From positions 17,012,568 to 17,076,567 of the forward strand of contig NC_045134.1 of the NCBI RefSeq assembly GCF_007655135.1: a DNA stretch of 64,000 nucleotides. Reading direction: 5' to 3'. Of the stretch, positions 14,098-25,122 are shown piece after piece. The notes beneath the pieces are model-generated. The model searched no databases, was not told where the DNA came from, and saw only the letters and a program-made list of their open reading frames with translations. Positions within the stretch are counted from its first letter, which is position 1; each line of letters starts with the position of its first letter. The position numbers and the translations under genes were made by a program. This stretch comes from Punica granatum. Taxonomy: Eukaryota > Streptophyta > Magnoliopsida > Myrtales > Lythraceae.

Positions 14098-14997
14098 TTT
14101 GGCTCCAATCCAGGTTTCACTTATCCTATTTCGTTTTTTTTATTATCCATTGTTCTTAGGGTTCGTAAATCGTTGATAGAAGTTGTAATTTTTGTTGGTT
14201 GATTTCAACTGTCCTGAAGAACCCTAAAATTTCAGTTTATCTTATTGGAAATCCCAAAAATAAAAAAATAAAGAAAATTCGTCAAAAAGATAATACAGAG
14301 AAAAAAAAGGAAAAAAAGAAAAGGAAAGAAAATAAAAAAGAAAATGAAAGAGCAATTGTTTGTGAAATTTTAACTTTTGGGGTGGAAGAAGCTTCCTTAA
14401 ATATCATTATTAATCAAGTGAAGTAGGGAATTCCAAAGTTTCCTGTTAAATACAGTTGGAAAATCTAATATTGTTTCCTTTCAATTGAATATTTTCCTAT
14501 CAAATTCCTTTCTTGTATCTTAAAATCATTCATTCCTTCCATTTCGATACTTTCCATAAATCTCTTGTTTCCTTATTCCCACAAATCTTCCTTGTACATC
14601 TCAGTTGTTTCGTTAACTTCATCTACCTTATTATTTCCTTTCTCATTTAGGTTTGGATCCTAAATTTGATTTCAATTTCTGAAATCAATGATTATAAATG
14701 CTTTGGGCTAATCAACTGATTTTACTTTTGCGATTGAATTGCTTAGTTTCTTCGGAACTTTGAGGAGAAAATCTAGAGATAAAAAAAAAACAAGAGTGGT
14801 GAGTATATCAGAGGGTAAAAGCCTAAAAATTGAGTGAAACACGAGTGTTGAGTGACATTAATTTGAGTGCAAACACGTGAGCGAGCGGTTGTGAGGTCTA
14901 TCTCTATTTTCTAAAGTTTCACTTGCAGAATTCATCATGCCACAACCCACAAGAAAGCAGTGGAAATTATTAGAATAACGAAGAAACTGATTACAAC

Positions 14998-15108
14998 ATG
15001 ATGATCCGAGATATGCAGCAACAATTTGAGCGCATGAATGTGATGGTTGATTTGATTTATGATCGATTGGAAAGGCGAGACAAGCAGATTGAACAGATGT
15101 TAGATGGC
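14998..15108 (+). pseudogene. Gag-like fragment of the gypsy element
   Basis: A short frame with QQQFERMNVMVDLIYDRLER resembles the helical start of plant gypsy Gag proteins, which often have an 'FERMN' motif. It is cut at 15108, where the solo LTR is inserted. The reading frame does not continue cleanly beyond the LTR, and upstream frames contain stops, so it is a remnant. Confidence 0.6.
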
Positions 15109-18100
15109 TGTCAGCACCCAATTTTGGTCGACCGGCTCCAGAGGGGCAGAATCGTCATTTTGCCACCCATAAGGGAAGTACTTCCGATTAATTACTCGAG
15201 TATTCGCGACTTTTTGGAAACAGCAAATTTTCCTAATTTTACAACAATTTTATGATTTTTTTTTCAAAAAATAACACTATTTGGGACGTTTTCGAATTTC
15301 GCGTACATCGACGTCAATCTTCAAAATCCGGGACAAAATTCGAGATTGAAAATAATTTTATCGCATAATATCGATCAACGAATTTTTCTGAGCACGATGG
15401 CGATCTCGAATTATTTTTTCAACGTCCGATCAAGAAGACGGAATTTTCAATTCGTACGCGCGTCGAATTCGAAAAAAAAAAACTGTCGGTCAGAAGTAAG
15501 TGACCGCTGCTTCTCCTTCATCATTTCTTTTCCTGTTCTTCTTCTTCCTCTTTTCTTCTTTTCTTTTTCTTTTCTTTTCTTCTTCTTCTTCTTCCTTGCA
15601 GGGACGCCTCCCGACCCGTGACCACTGCACCAGAGCCTGCCACACGCCACCTCTACACACACCGACTACTCTGTACACGCCAAGAGAACCGTGCACGCCA
15701 TCTCTCTCTCTCTCTCTCTCAATTTTTCGGAACAAAACCCGCGGCTCGGGACTTGGAAAGGGGGACGACGAAGAAAAACCGAAAGCCCATTCTCTCGAAA
15801 AACTCTCGGCTCGATTTTTGGGGATTTTCTCAGCTCGAGTTCCGGATTGCCGGGCCGCGTCCCTCAGCTCAAACGCTGATTTTTTCGCCCACAGCTCGAT
15901 CGGTTTTATTTTCCTTCAGCTCGCCCACAGCCACGGCCCCCTAGCTCCGAAACTCCCTCAGCTCCAGCTCTCTCTTCCTCTTCTCGCCCTCACGGTCTCC
16001 CTCGCCGAAACCCACAGCTCGTTTTTTTTCCTTCTTCGTCCTCGGCTCGTCTTCACAGACCGCGGCCGAGAGCTCGACCTCACGCCCGAGACCCGCAGCT
16101 CGACCTTTCACCCGAGACCCGCAGCTCCCGTTCTGCCCTTAGCTCCCTGCCCGACGCCTCGCCGCCCCAAGACCGTCCAAGCCGCACTCAGTGACCTCCC
16201 GGGGTCGGGTGGAACCGCACCGCCACCCGGATCGCATCCCTTCTCCTCGGTTTCCCTTTCGGCACTAACCGGGTCGATTCATTTTTTTATCCGGGTCGAA
16301 CAGGTAACGCGGAATAGACACGCGCCGGCTCAGCCCGTGTCCAGCAGCCCAGCCCAGTCCAGCAGCCGCGAGCCAGTCCGGCCCACTACCCGCGGTCCAG
16401 TTAAGCCCAACAGCGGCCCATCGGCCCATTCGGCCCAGCACCAAATCCCAGGGGCCCCTCTCGGCCCAGCCCAGCCTTTCAAGATTCGGCCCAGTCCGAC
16501 GAAATTTTCTTTTTTTATTTTTTTTATTTACAGAACCGCCCCTCAACTTTTCGAACTAGGTAAATTCCCGACTTAGTGGCATGTTTAGGGCTCCATTCCT
16601 GAATGTTTATGTTTGCTTGGATGAATATGATGTGAAATGAGCGTTATTGGGTCGTGTGGATGATCGGATTCGTCCTGAACTCAATTTTACGAACTTTTCT
16701 TTTTGTCTCATTTCAGTCCAGAGCACGCATTTTTATTTTTTCAGATCTGGCCCGAATTTTAAAATTATTTTCAGTCAAGTCCCGGCCATTTTAATATTCC
16801 CAGATCAGTCCTTGAAATCTCCAGAAATTTTCAAGCATCCCAAAGAACTTTTCAAGTTGTTTCAGTTCAGTCCCGGGGCCATTTTCGCCTTTTTCAAATC
16901 TGCCCCGAATTTTAAAATTATTTCCAGTCAAGTCTCGATCATTTCAATATTTCCAGATCAGTCCTCGAAATTTCCATAATTTTCTAAATTAGTTCCGAAA
17001 CTTTTCGTATCGTTTCAGTTCAGTCCTTGGGGCATTTGTTCACTTCTCAGATCAGCCCGAACTTTCAAATTCGTTCCAAAGGAGTCCTGTGACATTTTCA
17101 GTAATTCTTACACAGTCCCCAATTGTCCAGAATTTTCAAATGAATCCCCAAAACTTTATCCGAATTTTCAAATCAGTCCCTGCTCTTTTAAAGTTGTTCA
17201 AATCAGTCCCTGGACATTTTCTAAAAATATTCAACCCTTACCTACTTGGATCCCCGATCGACAACATATGTGCCCCGTTTAAGTATTTTGTTCATGTAAT
17301 TATATGTATACAACGTGATGATGCGTGCTCTTTACATGATTTTTTGCTTCCATTAGTCAGTGTCGTTTTATCGATTTCGTTAACATTATGATTGTGTATG
17401 CTTGTATGTGTTTATCATGATCATGGCGGCACCAATTGTGTAAATTTGTATGTTTGTCGTGCTTGACGTGTTAATGTGCTCTTGATCCATGTTTAAATGC
17501 TTTATTTTCTCGTTTTAATCGAAACCTCACATGAATCGGCTTAATTATGCAAACTCGACCTAAAATTAACTTTTAAATCCCAAGGTGGTCGGGAATTAGG
17601 ATTAGCATCGGATAGTCTATCAATGATCGGTTCGACGGTCTGAAACCCGCATATTTAGAGCATTTAGCAAAAACATTAATTAATTTAATCAATAATTCCA
17701 CTAACGGGTAATTGGGACGTTCACGCGATTAATTAAATCACTTGACCCTAATAATTTTGCACGAATTGGTAATAAACCGGTAACACGCGTCGATAGATTG
17801 CAAACATGCGTTGGTGCGTCTCAAAACTTGCAAATTTTATAAAACTCGAGACACGTGGTTCGATGTGACTTGGATGTCTAGGAAGGACTTGCGCGTCTTG
17901 ACTCGAGGCCTCACCTGATTTTAGGAAACTCAGGTCGGGACGTGAAAGTTTTTCTTAGATCACTTCCGGATAGATTAACCGATCTTTTGGCTTTTTTAGG
18001 GTTCTTGACAACCCTGGAAGTTCCAGGGGATCGGTTAGCGCCGGTCACAAGCCGAGGTGGCCCGCACCGCGTAATCTCTCTTTCCCGAAAATGATTTTTA

Positions 18101-19324
18101 CCTCGAGGGCAAAATCGTCTATTTGCAACTTAGCGACACTTCTAGGGTTAGAATAAGAGAAACATTACGGTATCATGGTAGGGATGGGCTACCTGTCTAG
18201 GCGCAGATGAGCTTTTGTTATTCTAGCATAGTCTCGGGTAGTTAGTTCGGGTGGATTCACTCAAAATACAAATACCGGACTAATTGTGTACTTGGTTAAG
18301 ACAAAAATGGGCAATAGCGGGTTAGGCACTAGGTTCTAAGGTTTACGGGCGGAATCCATATTCTGTAATAACCTGTAACAACCGCAGTGTCACAATATAG
18401 AACAATCCTAAAAGCAACCTACAAACACAAGACCTAACTACAGACGTCACGTCTGTCAGGTTCTCGGAAAATAATGCCGAATGCAAAATACCTTCCCAAG
18501 GCGATCCTTGATCGATTCACACCTTGTACCCATTTTGTTTGCTTTAGGGTAGGATTTGCATGCCAAGATACCCCGGTTAATAATCGATTAATTCACGTAA
18601 ACTCGGCAATAACAAAACCCCATTGTTTGTTTACTTGTACCTCCTTGTTACATTCTTGCACTTGTTTGTTATGCGGATCGAGCCCAATCCTTTAGGACAC
18701 GATTCATAGGGGGTCCAACGCCCCAACCGTAGATCACGGGGTCCAACCCCCTAACACTGAGCGTGCATCTTAATTTCAATTCAAGTCTTTTCAAACCACA
18801 CGGTGAGCACGAGTGGAATAATAACCGAACGCGAACCGATCGGAATTCAGTTGTTGTAATTTTTATTTTATTTATTTGAGATGACAATGTAAGGATTTAT
18901 GTTGTACATTTATTCATGTAAGAATCCCGGTCGGAGAGTGGATGGTCGGAGTGTTTCTTCGAATTTACGGTGTCAAAACGCGCAAGATGAGAGGAACTTA
19001 ATTAAGCGGTAATTAAATTAAAATGGCAAGCCTAGACAAGTTAGAGTACCGATAGGGCGTGCGAGATATAGGCTCACATGTAACAGAACCCCCGAATTCA
19101 GAACCTCGGGTTTCGCAAACCATATGCCTTAGCAATTAGGTGTACCCCGTACCCCTAGATCCGGATAACTTGCCGACCCTCGACCTTCGAGTCGTAAAAT
19201 GGCAAGTGGCGACTCCTTCTCACGTGCGTTTGTCGCGCGTCCTCGGGAAGGTGGACACTCCCAAGCCGCGTTGCACCAGGCGCACGCACGCGTGCCCCGA
19301 CGAGATGAAATTCGGGTGCGCACA
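15109..19324 (+). mobile_element. 4.2-kb solo LTR of a LARD/Tat-like element (TSD ATGGC)
   Basis: It begins TGTCAGCACCCAATTTTGG, ends GGGTGCGCACA, and is flanked by perfect ATGGC (15104-15108 and 19325-19329). There is no internal region. It is homologous, on the opposite strand, to the LTRs of the element at 37293-48662; the ends and the repetitive middle both match. It contains a CT run (about 15699-15721), a GGCCCA-rich part (about 16320-16500), and a degenerate tandem array of 'TCAGTCC…TTTTCAAAT' units (about 16690-17230). A TGGCGACTCC word at 19207-19216 resembles the primer binding site of the complete relative. Long frames here are low-complexity and are not genes. Confidence 0.92.
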
Positions 19325-19362
19325 ATGGCTATGACAAAGCTTCCGATTCATCTTCTTGTAAA

Positions 19363-19689
19363 TTGAAGTGGGGTTCTTTGATGAAGAAAGAAGAGAAAAT
19401 AGCTTTGAAGTCAATCAAAGAGAAACCCACAACCAAGTTTCAACCCGATGGCAATGAGAAGGGTCATATTGCTTCTCAATTCCTGGACAGCGATGGTCGA
19501 AACGCAACGCTATTGCCGCTTCCACCTAACCAAATGGATGAAGAGCAACTTCAAATCAAGCATTCCATCGGCGTGAAAAGTGAGGAATTCAAGAATGTCT
19601 TTCTCGAGCAAATGCCTTCAGAACAGTCACCAATCAAGTCGATTGTCATAGATTCGAGAATGAATCCTTTTGAAGAGAGGGGGGAATGA
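19363..19689 (+). pseudogene. 3' coding remnant of the gypsy element
   Basis: A frame of 108 codons runs from just right of the solo LTR to a TGA that overlaps the first three bases of the 3' LTR. It ends in SRMNPFEERGE, like the RTNPFQE-type ending of plant gypsy polyproteins. In another frame the text continues into the LTR (MIQLEDPSQGLEEES, then STRARAKRIQQAM), which suggests a frameshift at the G-run before the LTR. No enzymatic motifs remain. Confidence 0.55.
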
Positions 19690-20390
19690 TATGATCCAGC
19701 TAGAGGACCCTTCGCAGGGGCTTGAGGAAGAATCCAAAGATGACAGGGTTGGGCATGAAGGCGAGCTTTGGGATAAGCATGTGCCAGCTAGAGCAAGTAC
19801 AAGAGCACGAGCCAAGCGAATCCAACAAGCCATGCAATGGTTGTTATTGCATGTCCACGGAGGAGAAGTCGAGCTCTTGGGCGGGCTGCATGTAGAACAA
19901 GAAGCCACGACCATTCATATCCTATAAATTTATTTAGAAGATGGTCCCAGTTTAAATGGCCGAATTTAGTTGTTTTTCAATAATTTGGGTCTATTTCATT
20001 TTTTGGGCTCATTACATTTAGGATTTATTTTACCCAGTCCATTAGCCCAATTAGATTATTAGTTTCTCTATATAAATAGGCATGTGGCATCCCTAGAGAA
20101 AATAGATCAGTTTTCATTCAACTTTGTGACAGATATTTTCTCCGAACTGTTGCTCAGCAACTTTGCGGATATAGCAAGTGTGATAACTTATAATTCCCGA
20201 TATTTATAATATTAGTTTCTAGCTTTTTATACCTAGCAGGTCAATATTCCATATTATAATATTGGTTTCTGGCTCTTTATAGTTAGCAGATCAATATTCC
20301 CTATCCTTGAAACCTTCATTGGACGATTCTGGGTTTGATCTCATTCTATTTTTATTGGGTCTCGCAGCAGGGTCGTCGAGGTTCGCATCA
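19687..20390 (+). repeat. 3' LTR of the gypsy element
   Basis: It begins TGATATGATCC immediately after a purine tract and ends GGTTCGCATCA, followed by CATAT. It is the same length as the 5' LTR (704 bp), and differences are spread along it. Confidence 0.9.
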
Positions 20391-20587
20391 CATATCTCAA
20401 CACAGACTCTCTCGATTGAGGTCCGGTGGCCACCGTTGACGTCTCACCGATAAAAAAAATGACATCATGCAAATATTGATAACAAATTGATAGTTTCTGT
20501 ATTTTTAGATTAAGAAAAAAAGTTCGTGCTAAAAATTGATAAAAAGTGAAAAATTTATGCTTTTTTAGGTAATTAATCCTTTAAAAA

Positions 20588-21060
20588 GTATGTAACCAGT
20601 TTTGTGTGAATATCTATAAAAATATGCATATAATACAATTATTAGATAAATATATAATGTATTGAGACCATCAGTTGGAAAATATTTATAGAACCGTTGA
20701 AAAATAGTCTAATTTTATTAAATGATTATAGAGTGAAACTTCAAATTAACTTCGAGCATATTTTATTATAAGGGTAAAATTGTTGTAATATGTGAATCAT
20801 TGTATACAGAAAACATAAATTGTATATTTGAAATAGAATGTCATCAAATTTTGTATTTTAAAAATATATAACCAAATTTGTTTGAATATCTATAAAAATA
20901 TGCAAATTATACATTGATCGATTAGATAAATATATAATGCATTGAGATCATTAGTTAAAAAATATTTATCGAACCATTCAAAATTAGTGTAATTTTATTA
21001 ATTGATTATTGAATGAAACTTTGAATTTACTGGCAACATATTTTATTGTGTTAAAGAACA
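20588..21060 (+). repeat. AT-rich tandem repeat, about 276-bp unit
   Basis: The words TAACCAGTTTTGTGTGAATA (about 20593) and TAACCAAATTTGTTTGAATA (about 20869) start two successive similar units. Both also share CTATAAAAATATGCA, TAGATAAATATATAATG and a TTTATAGAACC/TTTATCGAACC stretch. The spacing is 276 bp. A third, truncated unit lies left of 13035. The second unit preserves an uninterrupted version of the site where the TIR element is inserted. Confidence 0.7.
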
Positions 21061-23398
21061 AATATATATTTCAAAAATCAGAACAATTGTTATCAGAAAT
21101 GATAAGTGTGTGTGTGTGTTAATATGAACATATATATAAAACACCAAATGATATAAACACTTAAAAGATGATGATATATAGAATTTCTAAAATTATCATG
21201 ATCTTATAAGAGAACAAATTTATAATTTAATGCTACTAACTGATAAAAAATAAAAATATAAAGATAAGGATTATAAACAATGTTTTAAAAATACAAATTT
21301 ATATTCTATTTACATAAATTTATAGTAACAGATAATTTAAAATTTTGATGCATATTAATTGAAAAGAAATTATTATTATAATAAGTTTTATTAAAAAATT
21401 ATTGAAGATTATTATTTACATTAAAATTAAAAGTTTAAAATTATTATCATTTTGTATAAGATAATTGGTGTTTAAAAATATAAATAATTACTATAAAAAT
21501 GATATCGAGATATATGAACATAAATCCATGCAATGCAAGTGACAAAAAAACTATTATATAAGTATTTTTATTTATGATTTTACAATGCATCTAAAATTAA
21601 TGCAATAACTAAAAAGTAGAAAAAAATAAGTAAAATATTTAATGAGTTAATGTTGGGTTTCTAGTGTGATAATCTTGGTTTTTAGAACTCCAAATGCTGC
21701 TAAATCAACCAAGAGACACAAATCAAACGAACATGCAACAATGCATTCATGCTGCTAGCTATTTTGTCCTTTTTTCAGGTTCCGATCTTCGCGTGCCGGT
21801 GTCACTGCTTGTAGCACAATCCACTTGACACGGCTTCGAATTTTCCATAGCAATCAAGAAGATAGATGGTCATTGGCCTCCTCGTGCCTTGTCAGCTGAG
21901 CGTCCACGATGGCATACACGGGCACCAATAATCGTCTCGATCGTAACCGCTCTCAACCTGATCCAGTCCTCTTGCTCTCTCTAGATTTCTAACTGTGTGG
22001 GTAATTATTGTGTGTCTTAATCAACTGTCAACTAAATCTAGAGTCTCCTGTTATATACATATACTAGTGATAAACTAACGTCTTGCTTCGGACAATATCA
22101 TCTTTTTGAGGCCCACATTTTTGCTTAATATATTTTGTAATACATATCCAAAAAGTACATAATATTTTGATGCAATTATGTGTCACAACAATAAAATTAA
22201 GATATTATTTTTATATAACATTGGCACATACTAAAAGGATAGTGGCATTTCGTTTTTACTAAATCTATTATTTTTACACATTATTGCGACTTAATAATGA
22301 AAGTATAGCATTGGATCATATAACTTCATATAGAAAAAAGGAGATTAAATATATATAGATTAAATTGTAATACATATTACATTTATTAATAAAATGAGGA
22401 TGTTGTGGTTTTATCCAAAAAATATATTAAATAGGAGATTTTAAATTTGATTCTCACCAGTGAAACTTTTATTCTAATTTATAGATGTCATTTGTAACGA
22501 GCAAAAGAAAATATTGAAATATGAAATCGAAAAGAAAACGTGAAAAATAGTTTTTAGACTTTTCCCTTAGTTTAAGTCTTTCTTTAAATTGTTCCTTTTT
22601 TTATAAATAAAAAAGTGGAGAGTAAGAAACTCTAATTTTATTTTTGGTATGAACCATTTTATCCGGAAGTCCAATTAGATCCCGATTAATTCAGTCCAAC
22701 CGAGTTGGCTTATTAAGGGTTAAAGCTCTTCTATCGTGGATTTTCTCCATTTACAAGACTCGAATTCGATATATTGCTTAAGGAGAATAAGCGTCGAACC
22801 ACTTGAAATAATCCACGTTGCTTTTAAAGTGTATTTTTATTACATAATGATGTGGCTAAAAGAGAGCCACCTTTGTAACTCTCATTTAGCTTAAAGATAA
22901 AGATATGGATTTAAGAATGAGCAGGCCAAGTCCAAATTGCCTAAGTAAAGCCCATGTTTCGAGTTCTCTAAGGTGCATTTAGTACATGAGAATGGAATAA
23001 AATATGTTATAAAATGCACATGAGAATGGAATAAAATATGTTATATAGAGGATGATATGTAATGATATTGAGAAATTTTTGAGTATAACAATATGAGGGA
23101 ACATAATTATAACATAGGACTTTCTTTTTCTTTTTTTTTTCCTATCGAAGTGTCATTATAAATATACTATTAAATATATGAAATTAAAATAAAATATATG
23201 ATACATATAAAAAAAAGTAATTGAGAAATACTTTTCTTATATGAGCGAATGTTAATGACATCAAATTGAAGCAAAAAGGTTATCGCGAGAAAATGCTTTT
23301 TTCAGCCTCACATTAGTGGCATCAAATGAGGAAATGGAGTGAAAGATGAGATGTTTATTTTAAACCCTTTATATTCCTACACCCTAAACGGAATTTAA
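21061..23398. other. AT-rich intergenic DNA
   Basis: No coding gene was supported. It includes a TG run (21109-21119) and a less AT-rich patch at about 21770-22000 with no intact ORF. A directly repeated 31-bp stretch around 22985-23045 (ACATGAGAATGGAATAAAAT twice) is present. Positions 22660-22810 resemble a dispersed repeat also seen near 52925 and 57250-57400 (words like AACCACTTGAAATAAT). Confidence 0.5.
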
Positions 23399-23592
23399 TG
23401 GTGTGTTTGATTTCAGAATTAAAGTAACTTTGATTTTGATTGTGAAAAAAGACAAATGATTATGTAGTGTATTAAGTTAAAGTTAAAGTTAAAATTTTTG
23501 ACTTGAGAAATATGTATTTTTGTTGTGTAATGTGTTGAGTTAAAGTTAAAGTTAAAATTTTTGTGATTTTAATTGCGAAACCAAACGGAGCA
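23399..23592. mobile_element. Tourist/Harbinger-like MITE, copy B (TSD TAA)
   Basis: A 194-bp element starts TGGTGTGTTTGATTTC and ends GAAACCAAACGGAGCA. TAA lies on both sides (23396-23398 and 23593-23595). Its interior has repeated GTTAAAGTTAAAGTTAAAAT words. It shares ends with copies A and C. Confidence 0.72.
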
Positions 23593-24786
23593 TAAGAGTC
23601 GAACTAATCATATAGAGATTGTGTACTTATACCAAGATAATGCGATTGTCACTTTAAAACATGCAATCAAATGTGACGATATCTAGCCCAAATAATTTAA
23701 ATGCAAGATTTATCATCAATGTAAATTGATTTTGCCCCATCCTAAATGCCTTCTTACAGTCGTCGTTGTGTTCAAAATCCCTGCTCTGCTTTACCCAAGA
23801 AGAAACATCCGAATTTGAGGTACATTGCACCTAATTATACAATTATTTCTTACATATACATATAAGCATGGACATGGGTAAGGATTCATTTTACTATTGG
23901 TTTGGGAGTTTTGTTGCTAAATATAAATGCTGAAAAATAAGTACTAATTTTAGAATAAGCAAAAGCATTTGGGAGGTAACGATTGAAAACTGCTGAAAGT
24001 AAAAAGTATAAATATATTAATACTTGAAACATAATAAGTAGAAACATATTTTATAAGCACCTATTAACCTGTTTGAGAAAATCATGTTTATAACGTAATT
24101 TCGATCCAAACCATGGTTTTAAAAACTCTCACAAAATACCAAATCTGCTTCAAATTATAAGAAAAAGTGATTATGAAACCTTCCATCGCACTTTTAAATG
24201 AACTCTTAGTGGGTCAACTTTAGCCAAGGATGGACGTATGATTTTAACTAGGAGGAGGTCTTTGAAAAAACGAATAAAAATATATATTTTTCAAATTAAG
24301 GGTTGCAAATGTAAAGGATTTCATTAAAATTTTAAAAATTAAACATAAATTTTCTAACAAAATTATAATTTTAAGGAGTGTGACCTTGGTTTTTCTTTTT
24401 TCTGTTAGAATTATGCCCAAAAGATTTTTGGATAAAATATTCTTTGATAATTTTATAAGCGAATATAATTAATTTCGAAAGATTTTGTTTAATTTCCAAT
24501 TTTTTTTAAACCGAAAGATTTCATTTAAAAGATTTTATTGATAATATATAATAGAAAATAATAAAATTAAAAAATTTCATTAAAAAATTCGAAAATTTTT
24601 TATTATAAAACGAAACGTTCAGAAACGATCTGACTGATCCAGATTGTACCTTCCTTCCTCAACACCCTCGATCCATTCTCCTTTTTTAGCCCAAACAATT
24701 AGAAGGGGACGCTGCTCTGAGTTGTTGGCTGACGTGTCAGCTGAATGACATGTCAGCTAGTGAGCACATAGTGGCGCAGTAACTGC
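23593..24786. other. Intergenic DNA upstream of LHCA3
   Basis: AT-rich, with no supported gene. Near the right end (about 24729-24763) two similar words, GACGTGTCAGCTGA and GACATGTCAGCTAG, are repeated in tandem just before the LHCA3 promoter boxes. They contain ACGT-core and TGTCAGC motifs and may be regulatory. Confidence 0.45.
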
Positions 24787-25046
24787 CACGTGGTGCCGAA
24801 AAAATCTGCAAACAGCCCACAGAACAGAGACGACGATATCACCTTATCCGAGTAAAAATGCCACGTGTACAATCCTAGTTGGCCGACCAGATCCGATCCT
24901 CATCCACCCAACCTCTCCCTCGCCCTTCCCCAGCTATCAGCCATGGATTTTCAGATACCCCGCGGGGCCCACTTCTGCTCTCTCTGTGGCTGTTCTTCTT
25001 CCATGGCTTAACTACGAAGCCCATGGCAGATCAGTTCTCTGTTCTA

Positions 25047-25084
<38 letters not shown>

Positions 25085-25122
25085 GTGGTGGTGTGATTAG
25101 TTAGGAAGAGAGGAAAGGAGAT
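24787..25122 (+). promoter_or_regulatory. LHCA3 promoter and 5' leader (two G-boxes, an I-box)
   Basis: Two CACGTG G-boxes lie at 24787-24792 and 24862-24867. An I-box (GGATAAGG on the minus strand) lies at 24842-24849 between them. This G-box/I-box cluster is the known light-responsive arrangement of plant photosynthesis gene promoters. A CT microsatellite (about 25050-25081) precedes the start codon; such CT-rich leaders are common in chloroplast-protein genes. No clear TATA box was seen. Confidence 0.7.

Larger units (their letters stand above)
13380..20390 (+). mobile_element. Internally deleted Ty3/gypsy LTR retrotransposon (TSD CATAT)
   Basis: Two LTRs of 704 bp (13380-14083 and 19687-20390) are flanked by a perfect CATAT duplication (13375-13379 and 20391-20395). 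An initiator-Met-type primer binding site follows the left LTR, and a purine tract (GAAGAGAGGGGGGAA) precedes the right one. Without the nested solo LTR the interior is only about 1.4 kb: a gag-like start and a short tail, with no protease, reverse transcriptase or integrase. It is therefore non-autonomous. The family assignment rests on the gag-like segment and on a gypsy-type pol tail that runs into the LTR. Confidence 0.9.
13035..20579. mobile_element. Mutator-like TIR element, split by a nested LTR retrotransposon
   Basis: The ends are inverted repeats of roughly 110 bp. The left arm starts GGATTAATTACCTAAAAAAC (13035 on) and the right arm ends with its reverse complement near 20463-20579. 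Both arms share internal words (TAGCACGAACTTTTTTTCTT, AAACTATCAATTTG). The flanks TTCAAAAAA (13026-13034) and TTTAAAAAG (20580-20588) look like an imperfect 9-bp target duplication, the Mutator size. Removing the nested element leaves about 530 bp with no transposase ORF, so this is a non-autonomous element. The TIR start resembles that of the element at 27057-28437. Confidence 0.72.

Noticed and set aside
15500..16576. A 358-codon frame on the plus strand
   Set aside because: It lies inside the solo LTR. It is Ser/Pro/Leu-rich from CT runs and GGCCCA repeats, has no domain, and its counterpart in the related LTRs is not maintained.
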